A DNA stretch of 64,000 nucleotides from Halonatronomonas sp964558325 (GCA_964558325.1 CAZLCX010000005.1:1-64000); one strand, 5' to 3'. Shown: positions 41,557 to 52,664, counted from the stretch's first letter. Numbers and translations are program-made. Notes: generated by a model from the sequence alone, not told the origin.

Positions 41557-41922
41557 ATGAAATCATTAGAGGAATTAAGAGATATGCGCAAGAGGCTGGA
41601 AAAAGATATGACTGCCCGAAATGATGAAGAAATGGCCAGGGTTATTATCGGGATGGGTACCTGCGGCATTGCAGCAGGAGCCAGAGATATCTTAAAGGCT
41701 GTTTCAGATGAAATTAATAAGCGGGATCTTGATGTTAAGATAGTCCAGACTGGCTGTATTGGAATGTGTGAAGAAGAACCGATCTTTGATATTGCTAAAC
41801 CAGGTGAAGAAAGAATAACTTATGGGAATCTTACACCGGATACTGCCAGGCAGATAATAGTAGAACATTTAATTAATAATCGAATAGACAGAGAACATGT
41901 TATTGCCAGACATAATAATTAA
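41557..41922 (+). CDS. Thioredoxin-like 2Fe-2S ferredoxin family protein
   Basis: The protein has 121 residues resembling the thioredoxin-fold ferredoxins of the NuoE/HydB N-terminal type, with C36 (MGTCGIAAGA), C67 and C71 (TGCIGMCEEEP). The usual first cysteine of the CxxxxC pair is isoleucine (residue 31), leaving three cysteines, so cluster binding is uncertain. Its ATG lies 1 nt after the previous stop. It probably mediates electron transfer or assembly near HydB. Confidence 0.85.
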   Translation: MKSLEELRDMRKRLEKDMTARNDEEMARVIIGMGTCGIAAGARDILKAVSDEINKRDLDVKIVQTGCIGMCEEEPIFDIAKPGEERITYGNLTPDTARQIIVEHLINNRIDREHVIARHNN

Positions 41923-41937
41923 TAGGAGGTCATTTTG

Positions 41938-43740
41938 ATGAGCAAGGAGAATATATATCGTTCACATGTGCTGGTCTGTACAGGTACAGGCTGTGTTTCA
42001 TCTGGAGCAAGGGCAATTAAAGATATTTTTATAGATGAATTACATGACAAAAAGATTGAGGATGAGGTAAGAATTGTTGAGACCGGCTGTCATGGTTTCT
42101 GTGAAAGGGGACCAATTGCTATAGTTTATCCTGAAGGTGTCTTTTATTCTGAATTAAAAGAAAATGATGTTGCTGAAATTGTTGAGGAACATTTATTAAA
42201 GGGGAGAATTGTTGAGCGTCTCCTTTATGTAGATGATGATAAAGAGAAGGTTCCAGGCTATAGTGAGATTGATTTTTATAAGAAACAGAAAAGGATTGCC
42301 CTTAAAAACTGCGGCCGGATTGATCCTGAAAATATTGATGAATATATTGCCGGCGGTGGTTATGATGCCATGGGGATAGCCCTGACGGAACTTGATCAGG
42401 ATAAAGTTATCGAGATGGTAAAAGATTCCGGGCTCCGAGGCCGGGGCGGCGGGGGCTTTCCGACTGGCTTAAAATGGTCATTTGCTGCAAAATCACCAGG
42501 AGATAAAAAGTATGTTATCTGTAATGCTGATGAAGGTGATCCAGGAGCATTTATGGATAGAAGTATTCTCGAGGGAGATCCCCATAAAATCATAGAAGGC
42601 ATGGCTATTGCCGCCTATGCAATCGGGGCCGATGAAGGTTATGTTTATGTAAGAGCTGAGTATCCTCTGGCTATTCAGAGGCTTAGAAAGGCGATTAAGG
42701 ATGCTGAAGAATATGGACTTTTAGGCAATGATATCTTTGGTTCAGGTTTTAACTTTAAATTAAATATTAAAGAGGGTGCCGGAGCCTTTGTCTGTGGCGA
42801 AGAGACAGCTCTGATGGCTTCAATTGAAGGGAAGCGGGGAATGCCATCTCCGAGGCCCCCCTATCCAGCAGTTAAAGGCCTCTGGGGCAAGCCGACTAAT
42901 ATTAATAATGTGGAGACCCTTGCCAATATTCCCTTTATTATTCAGGAAGGTCCAGAAGTATTTTCCAGTTATGGAACTGAAGGAAGTCCAGGGACTAAAG
43001 TTTTTGCTTTAACTGGCAAGATAAAAAATACTGGCCTGGTTGAGGTTCCAATGGGTACAACTTTAAGAGAAGTTATTTATGATATCGGTGGCGGTCTCCA
43101 GGCTAATAGAAAATTTAAGGCTGTTCAGACTGGAGGGCCATCTGGAGGTTGTATCCCTGAGGATTATTTGGATTTACCGATAGATTATGATTCATTGCTG
43201 GAAGTTGGGGCAATGATGGGATCTGGCGGAATGGTTGTTATGGATGATAATACCTGTATGGTTGATGTGGCCAGGTTCTTTTTGAATTTCACCCAGAGTG
43301 AATCCTGTGGGAAATGTACCCCCTGCCGGGAAGGAACAAAGCGGATGTTAGAGATTTTAAATAGAATTACTGAGGGAAAAGGTAAATCAGGTGATATTAA
43401 GCTACTGAGGGAACTGGCTGAACATATTAGGGACACTTCTCTCTGTGGTCTGGGTCAGTCTGCTCCTAATCCGGTTTTAAGTACCCTGCAGTATTTTGAG
43501 AATGAATATATTGCCCATATAGAAGACGAAAAATGTCCAGCCGGGGTCTGTCCAGACTTAAAAGGCGCATATTATGTATTAGAAGAGGATTGTATCGGCT
43601 GTGGTATCTGTCTGAAAGCCTGTCCGGTAGATGCAATCAGCGGTCAGCCTAAAGAAGTTTATTCAATAGATAGTGAAATCTGTATTTCCTGTGGGGTCTG
43701 TGCCGATAAATGTCCTAAAGATGCGATTGCCGTTGGTTAG
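41938..43740 (+). CDS. hydB: Electron-bifurcating [FeFe] hydrogenase subunit HydB (NuoF-like)
   Basis: The protein has 600 residues from ATG 41938 (a TTG 3 nt upstream is less likely). Domains in order are an N-terminal thioredoxin-like 2Fe-2S (C14, C19, C51, C55), the NADH/FMN-binding NuoF core (GRGGGGF, 168-174), the SCGKCTPCREGT 4Fe-4S loop, and a C-terminal 2x4Fe-4S ferredoxin domain (CIGCGICLKACP, CISCGVCADKCP). It carries the flavin where electrons from H2-related chemistry bifurcate between NAD and ferredoxin. Confidence 0.95.
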   Translation: MSKENIYRSHVLVCTGTGCVSSGARAIKDIFIDELHDKKIEDEVRIVETGCHGFCERGPIAIVYPEGVFYSELKENDVAEIVEEHLLKGRIVERLLYVDDDKEKVPGYSEIDFYKKQKRIALKNCGRIDPENIDEYIAGGGYDAMGIALTELDQDKVIEMVKDSGLRGRGGGGFPTGLKWSFAAKSPGDKKYVICNADEGDPGAFMDRSILEGDPHKIIEGMAIAAYAIGADEGYVYVRAEYPLAIQRLRKAIKDAEEYGLLGNDIFGSGFNFKLNIKEGAGAFVCGEETALMASIEGKRGMPSPRPPYPAVKGLWGKPTNINNVETLANIPFIIQEGPEVFSSYGTEGSPGTKVFALTGKIKNTGLVEVPMGTTLREVIYDIGGGLQANRKFKAVQTGGPSGGCIPEDYLDLPIDYDSLLEVGAMMGSGGMVVMDDNTCMVDVARFFLNFTQSESCGKCTPCREGTKRMLEILNRITEGKGKSGDIKLLRELAEHIRDTSLCGLGQSAPNPVLSTLQYFENEYIAHIEDEKCPAGVCPDLKGAYYVLEEDCIGCGICLKACPVDAISGQPKEVYSIDSEICISCGVCADKCPKDAIAVG

Positions 43741-43781
43741 AATGAATTCAGTAATTAATGATAAAATGGAGGCGAAAAAGT

Positions 43782-45503
43782 ATGAGTAAAGTTAATTTAA
43801 AAATAGATGGGAGTCCTGTGGAAGTAGATTCAGGGATGACGATTCTTGAGGCGGCTAAAGAAGTTGGAATTGATGTCCCCAAGCTCTGCTATCATCCAGA
43901 TTTAACCCTGCATGGAGCCTGCCGGGTCTGTGTTGTTGAAAATGAGGATAATGGCCAGCTGCTGGCATCCTGTGTGGCGCCGGTGGCAGATGGGATGGAG
44001 ATTAGTACCAGAAGTATGAGAGCCAGACAGGCCAGAAGAAGAAATGTAAAATTACTGCTGGCAAACCACCCCAATGACTGTCTTGGCTGCGACAGAAATG
44101 GCAGCTGTGAATTACAGGATCTTGTTTATAGCATGGGGATTGGCAGTCATGATGTTGATGAACTGGAAGGTGAGCGGAGAGATTTGCCAATTGATGATGT
44201 CGGTCCTTCTTTGAGAAGGGATCCGAATAAATGTATTCTCTGCGGTCGCTGTGTTCGTGAATGTGAAGAAGTTCAGGGAGTGTCTGCCCTGCAGTTTAGT
44301 GAAAGGGGCTTTAATTCAATTGTTACCACAGCCTTTGACCTGCCTCAGAGCGAGATTAATTGCGCCAATTGCGGTCAGTGTGCCACAGTCTGTCCAGTTG
44401 GTGCAATAACTGAAAAGATAGAAATAAAAGATGTCTGGGAAGCTATTGAAAATGATGATATCCATGTAGTTGTTCAGACGGCTCCTTCAATTCAGGCGAC
44501 TATTGGTGAAGAATTTGGGATGGAGCCTGGTTCTGTTGTGACTGGAAAATTAGTATCTGCTCTCCGTCATCTAGGCTTTGATGGGGTTTATTCGACTGAG
44601 TTTACGGCAGATCTGACAATCCTGGAAGAGGGTAATGAATTTTTGCGGAGGCTTGAGGGTGATAAGAATCTGCCCCATATAACCTCCTGCTGTCCTGGCT
44701 GGGTTAAGTTTGCCGAGCATAATTATCCTGAATTACTGCCCCATCTATCTACTGCTAAATCACCGCAGCAGATGTTTTCAACCCTGGCTAAGACCTATTA
44801 TGCAAATCAAAAGGGGATAGACCCTGCCAGGATATATACAGTAGCTATTATGCCCTGTACCGCCAAGAAGTTTGAAAAAGAGCGGGATGAGATGAGATCC
44901 AGCGGTTATAAAGATACTGATGCTGTCTTAACAACCAGAGAACTGGCCAGAATGATTAGAGAATTAGGTTTGAAATTTGAGTTATTAGAAGACCAGGATT
45001 ATGATGAGTTGATGGGTGATGTTTCTGGAGCCGGTACGATCTTTGGAACGACTGGTGGAGTTACTGAAGCTGCAATAAGAACTGTTAAAGAAGAATTGAC
45101 CGGCGAAGAACTTGAAAGGTTAGATCTTGATTTTAGAGGAACAAATGAGGCGACAGTTGAGATTGGTGAGAGGAAGATCAATGTTGCTATTGCCAATGGA
45201 CTGGCTAAAGCTTCAGAGCTCTTAGAGGCTGTAAAAAATGGAGAAAAGGATTATGATTTCATTGAAATTATGGCCTGTCCCCATGGCTGTGTTGGTGGAG
45301 GAGGTCAGCCTCTACCAGTAGATGAAAAGAAAAAAGATGCCCGAGCAAGAGGTCTGGGCAGTATTGATGAAACAAGTTCTATAAGAAAGTCCCATAAAAA
45401 TCCTAAAATTATTAAATTATATAATGAGTTTTTAGGAGAGCCACTGAGTGGAGAGGCTCATCATCTACTCCATACAAGTTATAGGGAAAGACCTAAGAAT
45501 TAA
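43782..45503 (+). CDS. hydA: [FeFe] hydrogenase catalytic subunit HydA
   Basis: The protein has 573 residues from ATG 43782 with TGGAGGCG upstream. An earlier in-frame ATG (43758) adds eight residues without a site. It has a plant-type 2Fe-2S (C36, C47, C50, C64), a His/Cys3 4Fe-4S (H96, C100, C103, C109) and two ferredoxin clusters (C151-C161, C194-C204). The H-cluster domain has TSCCPGW (301-307), MPCTAK (C359) and MACPHGCVGGGG (C499, C503). All catalytic cysteines are kept, unlike the HydS-like protein. Maturation genes are not in this window. Confidence 0.97.
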   Translation: MSKVNLKIDGSPVEVDSGMTILEAAKEVGIDVPKLCYHPDLTLHGACRVCVVENEDNGQLLASCVAPVADGMEISTRSMRARQARRRNVKLLLANHPNDCLGCDRNGSCELQDLVYSMGIGSHDVDELEGERRDLPIDDVGPSLRRDPNKCILCGRCVRECEEVQGVSALQFSERGFNSIVTTAFDLPQSEINCANCGQCATVCPVGAITEKIEIKDVWEAIENDDIHVVVQTAPSIQATIGEEFGMEPGSVVTGKLVSALRHLGFDGVYSTEFTADLTILEEGNEFLRRLEGDKNLPHITSCCPGWVKFAEHNYPELLPHLSTAKSPQQMFSTLAKTYYANQKGIDPARIYTVAIMPCTAKKFEKERDEMRSSGYKDTDAVLTTRELARMIRELGLKFELLEDQDYDELMGDVSGAGTIFGTTGGVTEAAIRTVKEELTGEELERLDLDFRGTNEATVEIGERKINVAIANGLAKASELLEAVKNGEKDYDFIEIMACPHGCVGGGGQPLPVDEKKKDARARGLGSIDETSSIRKSHKNPKIIKLYNEFLGEPLSGEAHHLLHTSYRERPKN

Positions 45504-45545
45504 TAAAAATAAATATTTAAAATAAAATATTAGTGAAATATCTGA

Positions 45546-45590
45546 GCCTGGCTGGTTTTTAGTTAAAACAGTCAGGCCTTTTTGATTTCT
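45546..45590 (+). terminator. Intrinsic terminator after hydA
   Basis: GCCTGGCTG (45546-45554) pairs with CAGTCAGGC (45569-45577) over nine positions (one GT), followed by CTTTTTGATTT. It ends the hydrogenase operon. Confidence 0.88.
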
Positions 45591-45654
45591 GGCTTTATTA
45601 AAAGGGTATTATTTGTTATAATAATATATCGATACTTTTATTAGGGGTGGTTTG

Positions 45655-46791
45655 ATGAATGATTTATTAATTATGACACCTGGACCGACTGAGATTGCTG
45701 AGTCTGTTAGGAAAGCTATGGCTCAACCGATCACCAATCCAGACCTTGATCCTGAGTTTTTTGATTTTTATGCTGAAATGATTTCAAAATTACAAAATAT
45801 ATTAGACACTGAAAATGATGTTATAGTTATGAGTGGCGAGGGAATTTTAGGGCTTGAATCGTCCTGTGCTTCTTTGATTGAGCCTGGAGATAGGGTTTTA
45901 GTTATTGATAATGGAATTTTCGGGAGAGGTTTTGCTGATTTTGTCAGGCTTTATGGTGGAGAAGTGGAGCTGGTTGAGTTCCCAGATGATAGACCTGTAG
46001 ATGCTGATAAACTTGAAGAAATTTTAAAAAAGGATTCAGATTATAAATTTGCTACTTTTGTTCATTGTGAGACTCCGACAGGGATTTTAAATTCTGTAAA
46101 AGAAATTACCAGGGTTTTAAACAGGTATAATATTTTATCAGTTGTTGATTCTGTCTCAGCTGTTGGTGGAGTTCCTGTTGAAGTTGATGACTGGGGTGTT
46201 GACATCTTGCTTGGGGGTTCGCAAAAATGTTTGTCTGCCCCTCCAGGAATTACTTTTTTGAGTCTGTCGGATGAGGCTTGGAAGATGATTAATAATCGGG
46301 AGACTGAGGTTCATGGCTATTATTTAAATTTAATACCCTGGCAGAACTGGTATGAGGATAAGAAGTTTCCTTATACTCAGGCTATTAGTGATATTTATGC
46401 ATTTGATCAGGCTTTAGATAACTGGTTAGGGGATAAGGATGTTTTATTGAGACATAGAGAGAATGCTAGAGCTGTAAGGAAAACTTTAAAAAGGGCCGGG
46501 CTGGAACTCTTTGCAAAAGATGGTTATTCAGATACAGTAACGGCCTTTAAGAAACCAGCTGGGGTTGATTATGCTGAGTTAAATCAGATTATGGCAGATA
46601 AGTATAATGTGATGATTGCCAGCTCTGTCGGTAAGTATGCCGAAAATCTATTGAGGATTGGCCATATGGGTGAAAACTGTTACGAGGAAAAGATCTACAG
46701 GACCTTAAAGGCTTTAGATAAGACTTTAAGAGAATTAGGTGTTGAGCTTAAAGAGGAACTGCAGTTAATTTTTGCAGAGGAGATAGCTTAA
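45655..46791 (+). CDS. Class V aminotransferase, alanine-glyoxylate/serine-pyruvate type
   Basis: The protein has 378 residues from ATG 45655 (a TTG lies 3 nt upstream), with AGGGGTGG ahead. It shows MTPGPTEIAESV, the VHCETPTGILN segment, VDSVSAVGGVPVEVDDWGVD for the PLP phosphate and ring, and GGSQKCLSAPPG with the Schiff-base lysine. Likely substrates are alanine, serine or glyoxylate/phosphonopyruvate-type keto acids, and the exact pair cannot be fixed from sequence. It stands alone before the tsa genes. Confidence 0.88.
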   Translation: MNDLLIMTPGPTEIAESVRKAMAQPITNPDLDPEFFDFYAEMISKLQNILDTENDVIVMSGEGILGLESSCASLIEPGDRVLVIDNGIFGRGFADFVRLYGGEVELVEFPDDRPVDADKLEEILKKDSDYKFATFVHCETPTGILNSVKEITRVLNRYNILSVVDSVSAVGGVPVEVDDWGVDILLGGSQKCLSAPPGITFLSLSDEAWKMINNRETEVHGYYLNLIPWQNWYEDKKFPYTQAISDIYAFDQALDNWLGDKDVLLRHRENARAVRKTLKRAGLELFAKDGYSDTVTAFKKPAGVDYAELNQIMADKYNVMIASSVGKYAENLLRIGHMGENCYEEKIYRTLKALDKTLRELGVELKEELQLIFAEEIA

Positions 46792-46806
46792 GTTCAGGAG
46801 GATTTT

Positions 46807-47316
46807 ATGGAGATAGATTTAGTTGATGATAAATTAAATATCTTATCTGAATCTGCTGAAGAGACAGCTGATTTAGGCGGTCTGATTGCAGATGTTTTCA
46901 GTGATAATGGACCAGAACTGCCCCTGGTAATTTTACTAACTGGCCAGTTAGGTACAGGTAAAACCTGCTTAAGTCAGGGTTTAGTTGATAGACTGACCGG
47001 TAGAAATGCAAGCAGTCCAAGTTATTCTCTGATTAATCAGTATCAGGGGAGTGGGTTTGATATCTTCCATATTGATCTCTACCGGGTTGATAATGAATAT
47101 GAGCTAGAGGAGATTGGGATTTATGAGATTCTGCTTGAAGAAAATTTGATTTTGATTGAATGGCCTGAAATAATCAGGTCATTCCTTGAAGATTATCTTG
47201 AAATTAGGTTTCTAGGTCAGGCTGATCAGAAACGTCAATTAGTGTTTAATGCTAATTTTAAAGCAGGGCAAAAATTATTGGAAAGAGTGAAAGAATATGC
47301 TGAGTCTAGGAGTTAA
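46807..47316 (+). CDS. tsaE: tRNA threonylcarbamoyladenosine biosynthesis ATPase TsaE
   Basis: The protein has 169 residues with a P-loop TGQLGTGKTCLSQGL (residues about 45-59), SSPSYSLINQY and the HIDLYRV motif of the TsaE family. TsaE hydrolyses ATP to cycle the TsaB-TsaD complex that makes t6A37 in ANN-decoding tRNAs. It overlaps tsaB by 20 nt. Confidence 0.95.
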   Translation: MEIDLVDDKLNILSESAEETADLGGLIADVFSDNGPELPLVILLTGQLGTGKTCLSQGLVDRLTGRNASSPSYSLINQYQGSGFDIFHIDLYRVDNEYELEEIGIYEILLEENLILIEWPEIIRSFLEDYLEIRFLGQADQKRQLVFNANFKAGQKLLERVKEYAESRS

Positions 47317-48040
47317 TACAGCGACAAATTATTTAGGGATTGGGCTGGCAGAAGATGGCCAGATAATTTCTGATCTTAACCTGACTGTTGATCAAAGTCA
47401 TAATAGGCGGTTATTACCTGGAATAAAATATAGCCTTGACCAGCAGGGAATTAAGCTGGAAGAGATTGATATTATTGGGGCTGTAGTTGGACCAGGTTCC
47501 TTTACTGGACTGAGGATTGCCCTGGCAACGATTAAGGCATTTGGTCTGATCAATAAATTTGAATTTGTGCCTATTTCCAGCCTGGATACTCTGGTACCGA
47601 CAATTGAGAGACAGGGTTATTATCTGCCAATGCTTGATGCCAGAAGAAAGAGGGTATATACTGCTTTATATCAGGGAGGATTTAGCCTGCCTAACGCTGG
47701 CAGGATAAGTTATGATGCTGCTGTGAAGGTCTCTGAATTAAAGAACTTTTTAGCTGGAAATATTACTGATGAAGGTCAGGATATTATTTTTAGTGGTCCT
47801 GGCGCTATATATTATAAAGATAAAATAGATGATATTTTTACTGGTTCTAAATATAATTATCATATTATTAATGAATATGAAAATACCGGTCAGGGTGGCA
47901 GAATTGCCAGACTGGCTTATTATTATTATCAAGAGGGATTTGTTAAAAACATTAGAGAGGTTACGCCAGAGTATTTGAAGAAACCCCAGGCAGAGATAAA
48001 CTGGCAGCGGCAGCAAAAGGAGGAGAACCAGGATGGATAA
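47297..48040 (+). CDS. tsaB: tRNA threonylcarbamoyladenosine biosynthesis protein TsaB
   Basis: The protein has 247 residues of the ASKHA fold, with the VVGPGSFTGLRIALATIKAF motif near residue 65 and the LDARRKRVYTALY segment. TsaB forms a heterodimer with TsaD. Overlaps on both sides (20 nt with tsaE, 8 nt with tsaD) point to stoichiometric co-translation. The start ATG 47297 is inside the tsaE end. Confidence 0.93.
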   Translation: MLSLGVNTATNYLGIGLAEDGQIISDLNLTVDQSHNRRLLPGIKYSLDQQGIKLEEIDIIGAVVGPGSFTGLRIALATIKAFGLINKFEFVPISSLDTLVPTIERQGYYLPMLDARRKRVYTALYQGGFSLPNAGRISYDAAVKVSELKNFLAGNITDEGQDIIFSGPGAIYYKDKIDDIFTGSKYNYHIINEYENTGQGGRIARLAYYYYQEGFVKNIREVTPEYLKKPQAEINWQRQQKEENQDG

Positions 48041-49043
48041 TAAATTAATACTTGCAGTTGAGACTTCCTGTGATGAGACCTCTGCTGCTGTTATAGGTGA
48101 TGGGCCTGAGATTCGTTCAAATGTTGTGGCATCTCAGATTGACTGGCATAAGAAATTTGGCGGGGTAGTACCTGAGATTGCATCCAGGAAACATCTTGAG
48201 TTGATAGAGCCTGTTATTGATGAGGCTATAATGGAGGCAGGGATTGAATATAAGGATTTAGATGCAGTTGCAGCGACTAGAGGCCCTGGACTTGTTGGAG
48301 CTTTATTAGTTGGTTTTGCAGCTGCTAAAGGTTTGGCTTATAGTCTGGATTTGCCCTTTATTGGTGTCAATCATGTTGCCGGTCATATTTATGCAAATTT
48401 TTTAATGAATAATAAGATTGCCTCACCTTTTATCTGTCTGACTGTTTCTGGCGGTCATACAGACCTCCTTTATTTTGAAAAGCCAGGGAGCTATAGATTT
48501 CTGGGCAGGACAAGGGATGATGCAGCCGGGGAAGCTTTTGATAAGATTGCCAGGTTTTTAGAATTAGGTTATCCTGGTGGGCCTGAGATAGAGAAGATGG
48601 CTAAAGCTGGTAATGCTGAGGCGATTGAACTCCCCAGGGCATTAGTAGGTGAAGAGGGCTATGATTTTAGTTTTAGTGGACTTAAGACCTCTGTTATTAA
48701 TTATGTTCATAATACAAACCAAAGGGGAGAAGAGGTTGATAAGAATGATCTGGCGGCATCTTTTCAGCAGGCTGTAGTTGATAGTTTAACAGCCAGGCTG
48801 GAGAAGGCGATTAATGATTTTGAGGCTGAGTCTATCTTACTTGCCGGTGGCGTTGCAGCCAATCAGGTTTTAAGGAAAGAAGTAGAAAAGATTGCCAGTA
48901 AGTCTGAACTTAATTATTATGTTCCTCCTCTGAATTTATGTACTGATAATGCAGCTATGATAGGAGCAGCGGCTTATTATCGTTATGCTGATGCAGATTT
49001 TGATAATCTGGATATCGGTGTAAAAGCTGATCTTTCTATGTAG
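48033..49043 (+). CDS. tsaD: tRNA N6-adenosine threonylcarbamoyltransferase TsaD
   Basis: The protein has 336 residues with AVETSCDETSAAV at the N-terminus, the metal-binding NHVAGHIYA histidines (HxxxH), SGGHTDLLY and LAGGVAANQVLR. It transfers the threonylcarbamoyl group onto A37. Length is normal. AAAAGGAGGAG precedes its ATG, within the end of tsaB. Confidence 0.96.
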   Translation: MDNKLILAVETSCDETSAAVIGDGPEIRSNVVASQIDWHKKFGGVVPEIASRKHLELIEPVIDEAIMEAGIEYKDLDAVAATRGPGLVGALLVGFAAAKGLAYSLDLPFIGVNHVAGHIYANFLMNNKIASPFICLTVSGGHTDLLYFEKPGSYRFLGRTRDDAAGEAFDKIARFLELGYPGGPEIEKMAKAGNAEAIELPRALVGEEGYDFSFSGLKTSVINYVHNTNQRGEEVDKNDLAASFQQAVVDSLTARLEKAINDFEAESILLAGGVAANQVLRKEVEKIASKSELNYYVPPLNLCTDNAAMIGAAAYYRYADADFDNLDIGVKADLSM

Positions 49044-49060
49044 TTTGGGGACTGGTTATA

Positions 49061-50443
49061 ATGAAAAAAGGATATTATTTAAAATTGATTTATCAGACAG
49101 TACAAGAATTTAATATTATTCCAATGACATCGGTCTGTCAGCAGGCCTGTCTTTTTTGCAGCCATCGCTTTAATCCAGGGGATATTGAAGTATATTCCGG
49201 TGGGAATTTAGATAAGGGGATGGTTTTTTCTCTGTTTGAATATATTGATAAAGATAAACCGGTATATATTGGAGAGTCTGCTACCAGAATTATAGAAGGG
49301 GAGCCATTTAATCATCCTGACTGGCGGGAGATATTAATTGAATTTAGAGAGAGGTTTCCTGAAACACCATTAAGAATCACAACTTCTGCTGCAGGCTTAA
49401 AGAAAGAGGATATAAAGTTATTGGCTGATTTAGACCGGCCTGTCAGGGGATTAAGATTAACTATTTCAGTAAATCTTCTGGATGAAGAAAAGAGAGATGA
49501 GGTTTTAGGGGCTGGTTGTAATAAGAATATATATGATATTCTTAAAGAGTTATATCGATATCAAATTGATATTGAGGTTAGCTTTGTTGCTATTCCAGAG
49601 ATTACCGGCTGGGGTGAGTTGGAAAGGTCTCTTTATAAGTTAACTGAGTTTAAAAATATTCAGCTTGCCAGGGTCTTGCTTGCAGGATATAGTAAATATG
49701 CCGATGATCAGATAAAGAATAAGTTTCAGGTTGATCGGCTAGAATTGCAGAAAAAAGTTGAAGCCTTAAATAATAATCTGTCTTTTCCAGTTGTATTTGA
49801 ACCTGCTATTATTAATGATTTAAAGGCGGAGGTTATTGGGGTTATTGATAATACACCAGCCAGTAAAGCTGGTGTTAAAAAAGATGATATAATAATTAAA
49901 GTTTCTGGTAATGAAGTTTTTTCTAGGGTAGATGCTTTTAATAAGTTTAAGAAGAACTTAATAAGTGAGAATAAGTTTAAAGTTTTAATTGAGAGGGAAA
50001 ATAAGCTTAAAGAGCTTGAGGTTAACGCTTCAGGCTGGGAAGTACATGATTATACTGGTTTAGTCATGGCCAGGGATTTTTCTCCTGACGAATTTAATAA
50101 GATGAAGAAAGAATTGGCTTTTCATCAGCCTGAAAAAGTATTGATATTAACCTCTGAATTGGCCAGAGATAGATTGGTTTTGATTGTTAAATTGTTAGAA
50201 GAGGAATTTGATATAGATATCGATGTTATGCCAGTGCCAGCAAATTATTTTGGAGGTAATATTGGCTCAGCAGGTTTACTTGTAATTGAAGACTATAAAT
50301 CAATAAGATTTAAAGTAGATCAGCTGGAATATGATTTAATTATTACCAGTTCTGCTTTGTTTGATCTTGATGGACGAGACCTAAAAGGAGATTATAGATC
50401 TGAGTTAAAAGACCTGTTTGAATCAGAATTGATTATAATATAA
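49061..50443 (+). CDS. Radical SAM protein with internal PDZ and DUF512-like C-terminus
   Basis: The protein has 460 residues. Radical SAM motif C26-x3-C30-x2-C33 begins the N-terminal domain (to about residue 245). A PDZ domain follows (about 254-322, with VIDNTPASKAGVKKDDIIIKV). The C-terminal part resembles the end of DUF512 proteins (YFGGNIGSAGLLV near 397-409). Typical DUF512 proteins have the PDZ domain first and the radical SAM domain second, so the order here differs. The substrate is unknown. Confidence 0.7.
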   Translation: MKKGYYLKLIYQTVQEFNIIPMTSVCQQACLFCSHRFNPGDIEVYSGGNLDKGMVFSLFEYIDKDKPVYIGESATRIIEGEPFNHPDWREILIEFRERFPETPLRITTSAAGLKKEDIKLLADLDRPVRGLRLTISVNLLDEEKRDEVLGAGCNKNIYDILKELYRYQIDIEVSFVAIPEITGWGELERSLYKLTEFKNIQLARVLLAGYSKYADDQIKNKFQVDRLELQKKVEALNNNLSFPVVFEPAIINDLKAEVIGVIDNTPASKAGVKKDDIIIKVSGNEVFSRVDAFNKFKKNLISENKFKVLIERENKLKELEVNASGWEVHDYTGLVMARDFSPDEFNKMKKELAFHQPEKVLILTSELARDRLVLIVKLLEEEFDIDIDVMPVPANYFGGNIGSAGLLVIEDYKSIRFKVDQLEYDLIITSSALFDLDGRDLKGDYRSELKDLFESELIII

Positions 50444-50471
50444 TAAATATTTGTTAATTGAAGAATTAGAG

Positions 50472-50494
50472 AGATTAAAGCAGCTAATCTTTTT
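50472..50494 (+). terminator. Weak intrinsic terminator after the radical SAM/PDZ gene
   Basis: AGATTA (50472-50477) pairs with TAATCT (50485-50490) around AAGCAGC, followed by TTTT. The stem is short and AT-rich, so strength is doubtful. Confidence 0.5.
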
Positions 50495-50533
50495 AGAAGT
50501 CTATTCTCGAGTTAATTGAGGCTGTCAGAGGAC

Positions 50534-50562
50534 TTGATTTCTGGTCGTCCCTTTATTATTAT
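50534..50562 (+). promoter_or_regulatory. Likely groESL promoter
   Basis: TTGATT (50534-50539) and TATTAT (50557-50562) are 17 nt apart. A perfect TATAAT overlaps at 50560-50565 but would need a 20-nt spacer. It lies just upstream of the CIRCE operator. Confidence 0.55.
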
Positions 50563-50576
50563 AATAACTGTGGTTA

Positions 50577-50603
50577 TTAGCACTCGTCAGAAGTGAGTGC
50601 TAA
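50577..50603 (+). promoter_or_regulatory. CIRCE operator (HrcA binding site)
   Basis: TTAGCACTC-N9-GAGTGCTAA matches the CIRCE consensus at all 18 arm positions. HrcA binds it and represses groESL until heat shock titrates GroEL away. hrcA itself is not in this window. Confidence 0.97.
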
Positions 50604-50650
50604 CAATATAGATAAATTTTGGATTATAAAAATTGAAGGGGGTATATTCA

Positions 50651-50935
50651 GTGAATCTTAGACCACTTAATGACAGAATTGTAGTGGAGTTTGTTGAAGA
50701 AGAGGAAAAGAAGACTGAGAGCGGTATCGTTCTTCCTGATACTGCTAAGAAAGAAAAGCCTCAGCAGGGTAAAGTTGTAGCAGTTGGGAAAGGCTGTGAA
50801 GATGGCGAGTTAGAAAGTGTAAAAGAAGGCGAGCTTGTTGTTTTTGATAAGTTTGCCGGCACAAAAGTAAACTTAGACGGTGAAGAATTTGTAATACTCA
50901 GCCTTGAAGATGTTCTGGCTGTAGTTGAATCATAA
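50651..50935 (+). CDS. groES: Co-chaperonin GroES
   Basis: The protein has 94 residues from GTG 50651 (MNLRPLNDRIVVEF), with AAGGGGG 8 nt upstream. An earlier ATG at 50633 lies before this site and is rejected. It has the mobile loop with ESGIVLPDTAKKEKPQ. It caps GroEL during ATP-driven folding. Controlled by the CIRCE element 48 nt upstream. Confidence 0.97.
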   Translation: MNLRPLNDRIVVEFVEEEEKKTESGIVLPDTAKKEKPQQGKVVAVGKGCEDGELESVKEGELVVFDKFAGTKVNLDGEEFVILSLEDVLAVVES

Positions 50936-50955
50936 AATAAGGAGGGTAATATATA

Positions 50956-52623
<1,668 letters not shown>

Positions 52624-52664
52624 GCCCTTAAACCCATTAAAACCTGATTGGAATTATAAATATA

